From: Marinomonas posidonica IVIA-Po-181
Lineage (GTDB): Bacteria > Pseudomonadota > Gammaproteobacteria > Pseudomonadales > Marinomonadaceae
DNA: 64,000 nucleotides
Assembly: GCF_000214215.1 (NCBI RefSeq)
Contig: NC_015559.1
Location: forward strand, 2,529,001 to 2,593,000
Direction: 5' to 3'
Shown here: piece after piece, positions 27,257 through 36,614 of the stretch
How positions within the stretch are numbered: the stretch's first letter is position 1
Layout: each line of letters opens with the position of its first letter
Program-made: the position numbers and the translations under genes
Notes under the pieces: model-generated
Seen by the model: only the letters and a program-made list of their open reading frames with translations
Databases searched by the model: none
Told to the model about the DNA's origin: nothing

Positions 27257-27425
27257 TACTTAACAAAAGCTGATTTTCCCCTTATTAAACAAATAACTTG
27301 CAAAGAGAAGGGTTTACGTCTTTAACTTATTGGTGAGTTTCATTTTATTTGGGTATAGTGATCCAAGTAAGAGCTTGTTCGAAGAATTCCTATTTTCATT
27401 ACGCTATTAAAGGGTATAAATAGAA

Positions 27426-30400
27426 ATGCCGTCTGACACACAAGATACGCTAGAGTCTCTTTACCAACACATTCAAGCGGTAATTTTATCCCGCCAACAT
27501 CCAGTAACAGGCTTATTTCCAGCCAGTACCAGCATCAATAATCATGGTAATTACACTGATGCCTGGGTACGTGATAATGTTTACAGTATCCAAGCGGTTT
27601 GGGCTTTGTCTTTAGCCTATAAACGTGCTTCTGATACGGACAAACGGGCTCATGAGCTGGAGTTTGCTTGCATCAAGATGATGCGTGGTTTGCTGTTCGC
27701 CATGATGCGCCAATCCCACAAAGTTGAAGCCTTTAAACACAGCCTCGACCCAAAAGACGCCCTGCACGCCAAATACGACACAAAAACCGGTTTAGAGGCT
27801 GTTGCAGACGATGCATGGGGGCATTTGCAAGTTGACGCCACCAGCTTCTACTTACTGATGATGGCGCAAATGACCAAGGCTGGCAGCAAACTCATTTTTT
27901 CCCGTGATGAATTCAATTTCATCCAAAACCTCATCTATTACATTTCGCGAACCTATCGCACACCAGATTACGGTATTTGGGAACGTGGTAACAAGGTAAA
28001 TAACGGCAAGGAAGAAATCAATGCCAGCTCGGTTGGCATGGCCAAAGCCGCCATGGAAGCCATGGATGGTTTGAACCTGTTTGGAGACGAAGGTCCTGAA
28101 TGGGCCGTGGTCCACTCCTTCGCCGATGCGGTCGCACGAGCTGGTTCGGTTTTGCAATCATTGCTGCCAAAAGAATCTCGTTCCAAAGAAGTGGATAGCG
28201 CTATCTTAAGCATTATTGGTTTCCCCGCGTTTGCGGTGAACGACGAAAAACTGACCCGTCGCACACGTCACGAGATCCTCAATAAATTGGGCGGTGAATA
28301 TGGCTGTAAGCGCTTCCTACTGGACGGTCACCAATCGGCCTTGGAAGACAAAAATCGAATCCATTATGAATACGACGAGCTGATTAACTTTGAGCACATA
28401 GAATCAGAATGGCCGCTGTTTTTTACGTATTTATATATCGATCGTCTGTTTGCTCGTGATTGGGAAAATGCCAATTATTATCGCCACAAAATCGAAACCT
28501 TAATGATAGAGAAAGACGGCCATAAACTCTTACCTGAACTCTATTATGTTCCAAAAGAAAGCATCTTAGCAGAAAAGGAAAAACCTGGATCACAGCGTCG
28601 TTTGCCGAATGACAATTTACCCTTGGTATGGGCGCAAAGCTTATACCTTGTTGGTAAGATGCTTGATGAAGAACTGATTAACACCGATGACTTAGACCCA
28701 CTCGGCCTTCACAAAATCCAACATAGAAAACATAAAACCACTACCTCCATGGTCATTTTGGTACAAAATGACAGAGTCAAACAAAAACTGATGGACGCGG
28801 GCTGCTTGTGTCAAACTCTTGAGGAAATAGCCCCTCTCAAAGCCATCACGGCAGAGCAATTGGTGGAAACCTACCAACATTTGGGCGAATCCACCTCGCT
28901 CGGCTTAACTGGTCGTCCTAATCGTGCTCTTAACAGTTTGGCCACATCACAGGCGTTTAGCATCAACAACGAGCATTATCTGTGTCTCTCTTGGATACAA
29001 AACGAAGACAAAGATTACCGTAAGATTGACCCTGATTTATTCCAGGCACACATTCGAAATGAACTCACGAGCTTAGCAGACCATTGGTATTACCAAGCCA
29101 ACGCAGTGTTTACCATTTTAATTGACGAATCCATGAGTGAAATGAGCAACAGCCATGAACTGTTTGAATTCATTCGGCTCCTACAAAAACGTGAAAATGA
29201 CGCCTATCGAGTCATCCCTCAATCCGCAAAAAACGCATTCAAATCGGGCAATCGTCGCGTCATTACTATGAAACCAAATGATTCTCTGCAATTGGGCATT
29301 CAATTGAGTCATCATGAACGCAGCTGGCCTCTAGCCGACGATGACCAATACTTCTCCCTTGACCAAGAGCACGCGACCACCGACGCCCTTTTGGCACAGT
29401 TGTCGGAAACCCCCTCCCTTAACCAAGCCGTTCATTGCCTTACCTTGCTAGGTGAGCGTAAAGCCTTGATGAATACCTTGCCAAATTCAACCCCAGCCAC
29501 CACCGCCTACAAGGTGCTGCACAAGGTCTATTTGCAAACCCTTATCTCCGAGAACTGGCGGGCTGCTCGACAACTCTATGCTCTGTTAATCACCCCAACC
29601 ACAGATTTAGCCACCTACATTGCCGACATTACCGTGAGACAACGCTTCCTGGTGATTGGTGAAACCCCAGACACCGAAATTGAGATCAGTTTACCCTTGC
29701 ACCAAGATGACATTCTTGAGGCGATGAAAAAGGCGTCTAGCAGTGCCGTCAGTCTGGTTCTATGTCACGAATTGATTGCCATCGCTGGCACCTTAATACG
29801 CACTCAACCTGACTTCTTTTCTGGGATTCGCACCATTCGCATTCACAACCTTGTGATGCTGTGTGCTCGATACTTTAATCAAGATGATTCAGCTCCCCTC
29901 TATGATACTTTGGCAGAAGTGTCTCCAAGCGCCCTCTATTCAGCTTTTGAACATGTGCTAAAACAAAAACACGATGAATTCGCTCACGTTTCAACCAGCT
30001 TACGATACCATCACACGACAGACGCTCAAGGCAGCTTAAATGACATTGACTGGTTTGATTGGCGTTCTGAACAAGGCATGATCACTAAGCTACCAGATAG
30101 TTTATTGCTGCAATTTTGGGAAAGCCTGAGTCACGTCAATACCATTGTCTTTGGGGACTTACAAAGTAATACACGACTAGACTGTAAACGCGCCTTAAAC
30201 TCCATGACACCAGGGGAAGACACTTTTGCTCTGCTTGTCGAAGGCCTCACATCTGACATTCACCCTAGCTGGTATAAGAGTTTAATTTTTGAGTGCTTAT
30301 ATGCTTTCATCCAGTTCTGTCAGCAACATAAAAATTGTCAGTTTGAACAAGAAGTGAATCTTCCCATATTAGTGTCTCAAGCGGCTATGGACTATGCTAG

Positions 30401-30551
30401 ACAGTATCTGGCTGAACACCCTGAAGAAGATGCAATTTCAACGGCTGTGGATGACTTTGCCCAGATTACGCCAAGCAAGGCCAATCAGTTCTTACGCTGG
30501 GCAGTCAGCAAACTACATAGTCATCAGCACCAACATTCATCAAGTAAATAA
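27426..30551 (+). CDS. Phosphorylase-kinase alpha/beta-subunit-like protein (GH15-like N-terminal domain)
   Basis: A 1041-residue cytoplasmic protein, no signal peptide. Residues 1-420 form a GH15-like (alpha/alpha)6 domain. Blocks such as HPVTGLFPAS (25-34), HELEFACIKMMRGLLFAMMR, GHLQVDATSFYLL, PDYGIWERGNKVNNG (180-194), NEHYLC and RRLPNDNLPLVWAQSLYLVGKML correspond to the regulatory alpha/beta subunits of animal phosphorylase kinase. The similarity continues past the GH15 part: ETYQHLGESTSLGLTGRPNR near 490, LCHELIAIAGTLIRTQPDFF near 780, and near the end ALNSMTPGED. Residues WVRDN (47-51) and Glu186 keep glucoamylase-type substrate and acid positions. It is the first gene of an operon with glgB and glgX, so it acts in glycogen metabolism. 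Whether it is a regulator or a hydrolase is not known. No kinase-like gene lies in this window. Confidence 0.85.
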   Translation: MPSDTQDTLESLYQHIQAVILSRQHPVTGLFPASTSINNHGNYTDAWVRDNVYSIQAVWALSLAYKRASDTDKRAHELEFACIKMMRGLLFAMMRQSHKVEAFKHSLDPKDALHAKYDTKTGLEAVADDAWGHLQVDATSFYLLMMAQMTKAGSKLIFSRDEFNFIQNLIYYISRTYRTPDYGIWERGNKVNNGKEEINASSVGMAKAAMEAMDGLNLFGDEGPEWAVVHSFADAVARAGSVLQSLLPKESRSKEVDSAILSIIGFPAFAVNDEKLTRRTRHEILNKLGGEYGCKRFLLDGHQSALEDKNRIHYEYDELINFEHIESEWPLFFTYLYIDRLFARDWENANYYRHKIETLMIEKDGHKLLPELYYVPKESILAEKEKPGSQRRLPNDNLPLVWAQSLYLVGKMLDEELINTDDLDPLGLHKIQHRKHKTTTSMVILVQNDRVKQKLMDAGCLCQTLEEIAPLKAITAEQLVETYQHLGESTSLGLTGRPNRALNSLATSQAFSINNEHYLCLSWIQNEDKDYRKIDPDLFQAHIRNELTSLADHWYYQANAVFTILIDESMSEMSNSHELFEFIRLLQKRENDAYRVIPQSAKNAFKSGNRRVITMKPNDSLQLGIQLSHHERSWPLADDDQYFSLDQEHATTDALLAQLSETPSLNQAVHCLTLLGERKALMNTLPNSTPATTAYKVLHKVYLQTLISENWRAARQLYALLITPTTDLATYIADITVRQRFLVIGETPDTEIEISLPLHQDDILEAMKKASSSAVSLVLCHELIAIAGTLIRTQPDFFSGIRTIRIHNLVMLCARYFNQDDSAPLYDTLAEVSPSALYSAFEHVLKQKHDEFAHVSTSLRYHHTTDAQGSLNDIDWFDWRSEQGMITKLPDSLLLQFWESLSHVNTIVFGDLQSNTRLDCKRALNSMTPGEDTFALLVEGLTSDIHPSWYKSLIFECLYAFIQFCQQHKNCQFEQEVNLPILVSQAAMDYARQYLAEHPEEDAISTAVDDFAQITPSKANQFLRWAVSKLHSHQHQHSSSK

Positions 30552-30574
30552 TTTTACCCTGACTGGAGAATTAA

Positions 30575-32767
30575 ATGGATTTAGTCAAGCACGACCTGTT
30601 TCAAGATTTAGCGAAAACACAATGTGCCGACCCTTTTGGGTGTTTAGGATGCCACCCAGACCCAGTAACTCAAGAACCAACCTTATACGTTTGGCAACCC
30701 GAGGCAGAGTCCATTGTGGTTCTTGGCCTTGATCACGATCAAATACTAATGTGCCTGACGCCCTCGGAACTAAATGGGTTATTTGTGGCCCCTTGGCCAG
30801 ATGACATAAGCAGTCAACATTATCGATTAAAAGTCCAATATCGAGATGGCAATCATCATACTTTGGTCGATCCGTACCAGTTTGCTGACAGCAGTTTCAA
30901 AGACCCTGAACACCACACGGCTAACCTCTTTAAAAGCCAAGGGGCTATCCATCGAAGCGCGTATATTCATGATAAGTTAAGCATTCAAGGCACTCGCTTT
31001 GCTGTCTATGCGCCAGCCGCACGTTCCGTGTCTGTGGTAGGAGACTTTAACGGTTGGGATGGTCGTGTTCATCCAATGTCGAGTAATGGCGATGGCATCT
31101 GGCGCTTATTTATACCCGACGTCAATCATGGTGCTCGTTATAAATTTGAAATTCGTGCTCATGATGGTCAATTGCTCCCCCATCGAACCGATCCTTATGC
31201 ACAACAAATTGAACAATTTCCATCATTTGCCAGCATCACATGTTTTGACCGCCATCATGTTTGGAGCGACTCCGACTGGTGCCAACGCTCGGTTGAAAAT
31301 CTTTACGAACGCCCTATGAGCATTTATGAAGTACACCTAGGTTCATGGCGACGCAAACAAGGTAATCAAGCTCTCAGCTATTTAGAACTCAAAGACCAGC
31401 TGGTGCCTTATGTCAAAAGTATGGGGTACACCCATGTAGAGTTATTGCCCATCACCGAGTACCCTTTTGATGGCTCTTGGGGTTATCAACCCGTTGGTCT
31501 GTATGCCGTGACATCTCGCTTCGGTCATCCTGAAGACTTTAAAGCCTTGGTCGACGCGTTTCACCAAGCAGGCATTGGCGTGATTATGGATTGGGTGCCA
31601 GCGCATTTTCCAGCTGACAGCCACGGCTTGGCAAATTTTGACGGTTCCAAACAATACGAATACCCAGACCCTAAAAAAGGTTGGCACCCAGAATGGAACT
31701 CCTTAATCTATGATTTCGGTAAGGATCATGTGGTCAATTACCTAATCAGCAATGCGGTTTATTGGTTGGAAGAGTTTCATATTGATGGCTTGCGAGTCGA
31801 TGCCGTCGCTTCCATGCTATACCTTGATTATGCCCGTGAAGAGGGTGAATGGATTCCAAATCAAGATGGTGGTAATCACAACTATGAAGCCATCGCGTTT
31901 CTGCGAAAATTGAATGAAACCATTTACCTTAATCACCCCAGATGTTTTACCGTGGCCGAGGAATCCACCGCGTTTCCTGGCGTGTCTAAGCCAACCTTTA
32001 TGAATGGTCTAGGCTTTGGGTTTAAGTGGAACATGGGCTGGATGAATGACACCTTAGATTACATGCAACGTGACGCCATTTACCGTCAATATCATCAAGG
32101 CGATTTGAGCTTCAGCATGGTTTACGCTTTTGATGAGCAATTTGTTCTGCCCATTTCCCACGACGAAGTGGTCCATGGAAAATGCTCGATGATCGACAAG
32201 ATGCCTGGCGATGCTTGGCAAAAGTTCGCAAACTTACGTGCCTTTTCGGCTTACATGTACTGCCATCCAGGTAAAAAGCTGAACTTCATGGGAAATGAGT
32301 TCGCACAGGGACAAGAATGGAGCCACGAACGTTCGCTCGACTGGCATTTGCTCGACATTGCTTATCATAAGGCGCAACAAGATCTCACCAAAGACTTAAA
32401 CCAGCTCTATCAGCAGCAAACCAGTTTGCACTGTGATCATTCTGCCGACGGCTTTGAATGGATCAGCCACGATGATAGTCAGAACAGTATTCTCGCCTTT
32501 GTACGCCGTACTAAGGGCTCCTCGCAACACCTTTTGGTTATCATCAATTTCACCCCCACCCCTCATACCCACTATCGCATAGGTGTACCCGAAACCGGGC
32601 AATATCAGGTACTGCTGAATACCGACGACGCCAATTATCAAGGCAGTCAATTTACCCAACAGTCGACTTATTCAACCGACCCTATAGCGCATCATGGCCG
32701 TGCGAATAGCATCGAGGTACAGGTTCCCCCTCTGAGTGGATTAATCTTCACTTGGCGACAGGATTGA
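30575..32767 (+). CDS. glgB: 1,4-alpha-glucan branching enzyme GlgB
   Basis: A 730-residue GH13 enzyme that makes alpha-1,6 branches in glycogen. The N1 domain (DPFGCLGCHPDP) and CBM48 (FAVYAPAARSVSVVGDFNGWDG near 145-165) precede the barrel. Catalytic positions are Asp in DGLRVDAVASMLY (nucleophile, near 410), Glu in CFTVAEEST (acid/base) and Asp in PISHDEVVHGK. EWNSLIYDFGK and the long C-terminal beta domain agree with the E. coli-type 730-residue form. It starts 23 bases after the PhK-like gene with TGGAG before ATG, so they share a transcript. Nothing is truncated. Confidence 0.96.
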   Translation: MDLVKHDLFQDLAKTQCADPFGCLGCHPDPVTQEPTLYVWQPEAESIVVLGLDHDQILMCLTPSELNGLFVAPWPDDISSQHYRLKVQYRDGNHHTLVDPYQFADSSFKDPEHHTANLFKSQGAIHRSAYIHDKLSIQGTRFAVYAPAARSVSVVGDFNGWDGRVHPMSSNGDGIWRLFIPDVNHGARYKFEIRAHDGQLLPHRTDPYAQQIEQFPSFASITCFDRHHVWSDSDWCQRSVENLYERPMSIYEVHLGSWRRKQGNQALSYLELKDQLVPYVKSMGYTHVELLPITEYPFDGSWGYQPVGLYAVTSRFGHPEDFKALVDAFHQAGIGVIMDWVPAHFPADSHGLANFDGSKQYEYPDPKKGWHPEWNSLIYDFGKDHVVNYLISNAVYWLEEFHIDGLRVDAVASMLYLDYAREEGEWIPNQDGGNHNYEAIAFLRKLNETIYLNHPRCFTVAEESTAFPGVSKPTFMNGLGFGFKWNMGWMNDTLDYMQRDAIYRQYHQGDLSFSMVYAFDEQFVLPISHDEVVHGKCSMIDKMPGDAWQKFANLRAFSAYMYCHPGKKLNFMGNEFAQGQEWSHERSLDWHLLDIAYHKAQQDLTKDLNQLYQQQTSLHCDHSADGFEWISHDDSQNSILAFVRRTKGSSQHLLVIINFTPTPHTHYRIGVPETGQYQVLLNTDDANYQGSQFTQQSTYSTDPIAHHGRANSIEVQVPPLSGLIFTWRQD

Positions 32768-32795
32768 TTCAGCGATCAAACAAGGAGAATTCAAG

Positions 32796-34826
32796 GTGAG
32801 CGAATATCAAGTGACCCAAGGTCAAACATTTCCGTTGGGCCCTTCAATTCATCCAGACGGCATCAATTTCGCCGTGGTGTCAGAAGATGCAAATCAATTG
32901 TATCTCTGCCTGTTTGATTCTCATGATCAAGAGTTGCAATCCATCCCATTTATTGCCAAGCACAGAGGCATTTGGCATATGCTAGTGTTGGGATTAGAAG
33001 AAGGACAAAGATATGGCATTCGAGCCGAAGGGCCATTTGAGCCTGAAAAACAACTCATGTTTAACCCAACCAAACTGCTCATTGATCCTTATGCAAAAGC
33101 ACTCACAGACCGGCTAGTTTGGCATCCAGATCAAGCCGCCATCACCGAACAGGGTGTTATCCAGTCACAAGATTCCGCTCACTGTGTGCCCAAATGCCTC
33201 GCCATAGAACCCAAGGTTCAAACAACACGTCCTGCCAGAGTGCAAGTCGTGAACCATGAGCGCAGCCTTTATGAACTCCATGTAAAAGGCTTTACTCAAC
33301 AGCTGGACATTGATGAACAGCACAAGGGAAAATATTTAGGCGTCATTTCCCCCCCTGCTATTGCCCATTTACAGTCTCTTAATATCACCACCATTCAGTT
33401 GATGCCTTGCTTTGCCTTTATGACGGAAAAGCATTTGCAACAACTAGGGTTAAGCAATTATTGGGGATATAACCCTATTAATTTTTTTATCCCTGAACCT
33501 TCCTACGCCCAAAACGATGCGGTAGCAGAATTTCAAGCCATGATCGACGGACTCAGAGAAGCCGGATTCGAGGTCATTTTAGACGTGGTGTATAACCACA
33601 CATCTGAAAGCGAGTTGGATCAATCTTGCGTGAGTTTTCGAGGGTTAGACAATGCACAATATTACCGCCATCAAGCGGGACAATACTTAAACTACACAGG
33701 TTGCGGAAATTGCTTTGATACCTTTAACCCTGCCAGTATTCGATTAATTTGCGACAGTATGCGTTATTGGGTTGATGTCATGGGAGTGGACGGTTTTCGC
33801 TTCGATTTAGGCGTGGATTTAGGCCGCACTGACCATGATTTCACCGCGAATGCACCTTTGCTACAAGCCATACTACAAGACCCCATATTAAGCCAAACTT
33901 GTCTGGTGATGGAGCCTTGGGACATCGGACCAAATGGTTATCAGGTCGGACAATTCCCCAAAGGTTTTCTGGAATGCAACGACAAATATCGCGACTCGGT
34001 GAAACGTTTTTGGCATGGCGATTCAGGCATGATAGCCGAATTCGCCACACGGCTTCTAGGGTCAAGAGACTGCTTCCATAAAGGCCACAAGAGTGCCTTA
34101 AATTCCGTTAACTACATTACCTATCATGATGGTTTTACCTTAGAAGATTTAGTGTCTTACAAGGAGCGCCATAATCTTGCCAATATGGAAGACAATCGGG
34201 ATGGCCATGGTGATAATATCAGTCAAAATTTCGGCGTCGAAGGCGAAACCCAAGATCCAGAAATACTTGCCCTGCGTCTCAATCAAAAAATTTGCTTTCT
34301 TGCGACCTTAATATTAAGTCAAGGAACCCCTCACCTATTAGGAGGCGATGAGCTGTCTCACAGTCAACAAGGCAATAACAATGCTTATTGTCAGGATAAT
34401 GAGATTACTTGGCTCAATTGGTCTAAAAGTTCGCAAAGCCAAGCATTAAAAGACACCATCAGCAAACTCATGTCTTTGCGCAAAGCCTACCCTATCTTGG
34501 CAGAAGTACACCTTGAAGATGATGCTCTGTTCCAACATTTACCGGCCGATCAAGTCACTTGGCTAAATGAAGACAGTGAAACCATGAGTCATGAAGATTG
34601 GCACACACCGGATCGACATTTTATCGCCTTAATGCTCACCACCGCGAATCTGGGCAGTCGTTTATGGTTGGTCTTTTACAACCAACCAACTCTGATTAAA
34701 GTGCCTTTTCCCTCCCTGTCTGATCATGACGCTGAGGTCGAGGTTTTATTTCAATCGCCTAATGTCCAAGTAGAAGACAAGCATTTAGCCTGCTCAGGCG
34801 CCTGCGTGGCCTTAGTAAAACTTTAA
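32796..34826 (+). CDS. glgX: Glycogen debranching enzyme GlgX
   Basis: A 676-residue GH13 isoamylase-type enzyme that removes alpha-1,6 side chains left by phosphorylase. A CBM48 domain (LGPSIHPDGINFAVVSEDANQLYLCLFD) leads to the barrel, with DVVYNHTSE, the nucleophile in VDGFRFDLGVDLGR, the acid/base in LVMEPWDIGPNGY and the third acid in YHDGFTLEDLVSYK. The start is GTG 32796 with AAGGAG eight bases upstream, 28 bases after the glgB stop. No phosphorylase (glgP) or synthase gene lies in the window. It completes the PhK-like/glgB/glgX operon. Confidence 0.94.
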   Translation: MSEYQVTQGQTFPLGPSIHPDGINFAVVSEDANQLYLCLFDSHDQELQSIPFIAKHRGIWHMLVLGLEEGQRYGIRAEGPFEPEKQLMFNPTKLLIDPYAKALTDRLVWHPDQAAITEQGVIQSQDSAHCVPKCLAIEPKVQTTRPARVQVVNHERSLYELHVKGFTQQLDIDEQHKGKYLGVISPPAIAHLQSLNITTIQLMPCFAFMTEKHLQQLGLSNYWGYNPINFFIPEPSYAQNDAVAEFQAMIDGLREAGFEVILDVVYNHTSESELDQSCVSFRGLDNAQYYRHQAGQYLNYTGCGNCFDTFNPASIRLICDSMRYWVDVMGVDGFRFDLGVDLGRTDHDFTANAPLLQAILQDPILSQTCLVMEPWDIGPNGYQVGQFPKGFLECNDKYRDSVKRFWHGDSGMIAEFATRLLGSRDCFHKGHKSALNSVNYITYHDGFTLEDLVSYKERHNLANMEDNRDGHGDNISQNFGVEGETQDPEILALRLNQKICFLATLILSQGTPHLLGGDELSHSQQGNNNAYCQDNEITWLNWSKSSQSQALKDTISKLMSLRKAYPILAEVHLEDDALFQHLPADQVTWLNEDSETMSHEDWHTPDRHFIALMLTTANLGSRLWLVFYNQPTLIKVPFPSLSDHDAEVEVLFQSPNVQVEDKHLACSGACVALVKL

Positions 34827-34858
34827 AATAAAAAGCGGAGCTCTACCCCCTTAAAAGT

Positions 34859-36427
34859 CTATGCTCTAGAGGATTTAAAGCCCATCCGAAAACCACCCCA
34901 ATGCTGACCTTGCACATAGATGGGCACGGATAAATCATGAAGAATTTCTCCCGTGTCACGCTTATAGGTTTGCAATAAAAAACTCTCTGTATGGGCGCCA
35001 CAGCGACGACCTGTCGGGTCGTCAAAAATGCGTTTCGTACGGTTACTGACTAAGTCCCTGTCATAATCCCCTGTTAACGGCTGGCTGAATTTCTTATTAT
35101 GGGTTGGAAAGTAACCATTTACATCCACAGCGCCTGCAAACATGACTTCATCATGTTGTTCTAAAATCCCTTCTTGAATCACTGGAAAAGCCTGATCACT
35201 GTAAGCATCATAGGCCGTGCTGTATTTTATTGGATTGGTGCCTTGAATGGGCTGATAGTCATGAGAGAAAATCTGCTTCATCGTAAGCTGATTTTGATCA
35301 ATGGCGGCCTCCAGAACGAGACCGATTTGTTGAGCAGCGTGTTGCGCACTTTGCAACAGTTTAGAAAAAAACAAGTCTGAATCCACTTTATCCAGTTCGC
35401 GGAACACGATTTCAGCGCCATTGCTGAGACTAGCCGCTTCTTCAGACAAACGATCACTTCTCTGAGAAATGTCTTGTAAGGATTGACCAATCCGATTGAT
35501 TGAGCCGCTTATTTGCGAACTGACGGTACCCAGCTCTTCACCACTGCTTTCCACCTCAGATAACACGAGTGACGCGCTCTGTACTTCAGCCGTTAACGTC
35601 ATGAAGCGGTCAGTTTCTGCCAACAAGGTTGCTGACAAAGAGTCAGAAAGGCTTTTCAAAGCATTCATTTCTTGGTTAGTGCCCGCACTGTTATGTCGGA
35701 CTTCATTCAATAAAGCGGATATTTGTTCCGAAGCATCGGCGCTTTTTCCTGCCAAGGCTCGCACTTCATCCGCTACCACAGCAAATCCACGCCCCTGCTC
35801 TCCTGCCCTTGCCGCTTCAATCGCGGCATTCAACGCCAGCAAGTTCGTTTGCTCTGAAACCCCTTTAATGACTTCGGTAATACGGTCAATGTCATCAGCA
35901 CTTTTGGTCAATTTGGACAGTTGCTCATTAGCACTCTGCACTTTTTCTATTAGTCCATTAATCTGATCTGTGCTTTGTGATAAAGCGGTTTGTGCTGTCT
36001 TGCTTGATTGCGCTGTATCCGACATGGTTTTAGCAAGCTGACCTAGGTTATTGGATAAGCTAAAACCTGTATGTGAAAGCGTTTCTACCGCTTGAGTAAT
36101 TTGTTCGCTGTCGTGGTGCGTATGATGAATATCCTGACTCAATGAATCCACAAAATGAGACACCTCCGCGGCACCAATGGCCATACGAGAAGTGGCTTGA
36201 GTAACATTTTGACCGATTTCAGAATAAGACGATGCTGAATAAATGGCTGACGCACCCCCAGCTTTATCCGGCATATTAAGCCGGTTTTCCATATAAATTC
36301 GCCACCAAGCTAAACCCGCTAACAAGACACCGATAAGACTATAGGGAAGAGAAATGTCACCAGAGAAATACCCCAAAGAAAACAGGGTAAAGAGCCCCAA
36401 TACGCAGCTCATTTGAAAATACAGCAT
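34859..36427 (-). CDS. Chemoreceptor with C-terminal Cache-like sensory domain
   Basis: A 522-residue receptor of reversed layout. Two N-terminal membrane helices (about 4-21 and 29-45) are separated by only a few residues, so there is no periplasmic sensor. There is no clear HAMP. The signalling coiled coil covers about 60-350, with its tip [20 protein letters not shown] near 200. Residues 365-520 form an added domain with [38 protein letters not shown] and [20 protein letters not shown], which looks like a Cache/PAS-type fold and lies in the cytoplasm. It would sense an internal cue. The gene is monocistronic. Confidence 0.86.
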   Translation of the reverse strand: MLYFQMSCVLGLFTLFSLGYFSGDISLPYSLIGVLLAGLAWWRIYMENRLNMPDKAGGASAIYSASSYSEIGQNVTQATSRMAIGAAEVSHFVDSLSQDIHHTHHDSEQITQAVETLSHTGFSLSNNLGQLAKTMSDTAQSSKTAQTALSQSTDQINGLIEKVQSANEQLSKLTKSADDIDRITEVIKGVSEQTNLLALNAAIEAARAGEQGRGFAVVADEVRALAGKSADASEQISALLNEVRHNSAGTNQEMNALKSLSDSLSATLLAETDRFMTLTAEVQSASLVLSEVESSGEELGTVSSQISGSINRIGQSLQDISQRSDRLSEEAASLSNGAEIVFRELDKVDSDLFFSKLLQSAQHAAQQIGLVLEAAIDQNQLTMKQIFSHDYQPIQGTNPIKYSTAYDAYSDQAFPVIQEGILEQHDEVMFAGAVDVNGYFPTHNKKFSQPLTGDYDRDLVSNRTKRIFDDPTGRRCGAHTESFLLQTYKRDTGEILHDLSVPIYVQGQHWGGFRMGFKSSRA

Positions 36428-36614
36428 AATTTCGTCCTTTATTATAATTATTTTTTTATCCTAGGCTCAGAATAATTTGGGTCAATGTAAATCAGACTAG
36501 ATGCGACTAAAGTCTTAGTCATAGGTGTGGCTCAGATACGATCCTTTACATTGCATTTTTAGGCTTTTATGTATAAATGTGATACTGTAACAAAACTCTA
36601 ATGGACTTTAGGTA

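Larger units (their letters stand above)
26974..27425. other. Gene-free region of about 450 bases upstream of the glycogen operon
   Basis: No frame here looks coding. It contains two imperfect 29-base direct repeats and one copy of a 51-base dispersed repeat, followed by an AT-rich stretch (27270-27425) that should hold the promoter of the glycogen operon. TTGGGTATAGTGATCC-like sequence near 27350 is a possible -10 region but is not firm. Confidence 0.45.

Noticed and set aside
27426..30551. Plain glucoamylase annotation for the PhK-like gene
   Set aside because: The protein is more than twice the size of the GH15 domain, lacks a signal peptide, and its C-terminal 600 residues resemble PhK subunits rather than a starch-binding module.
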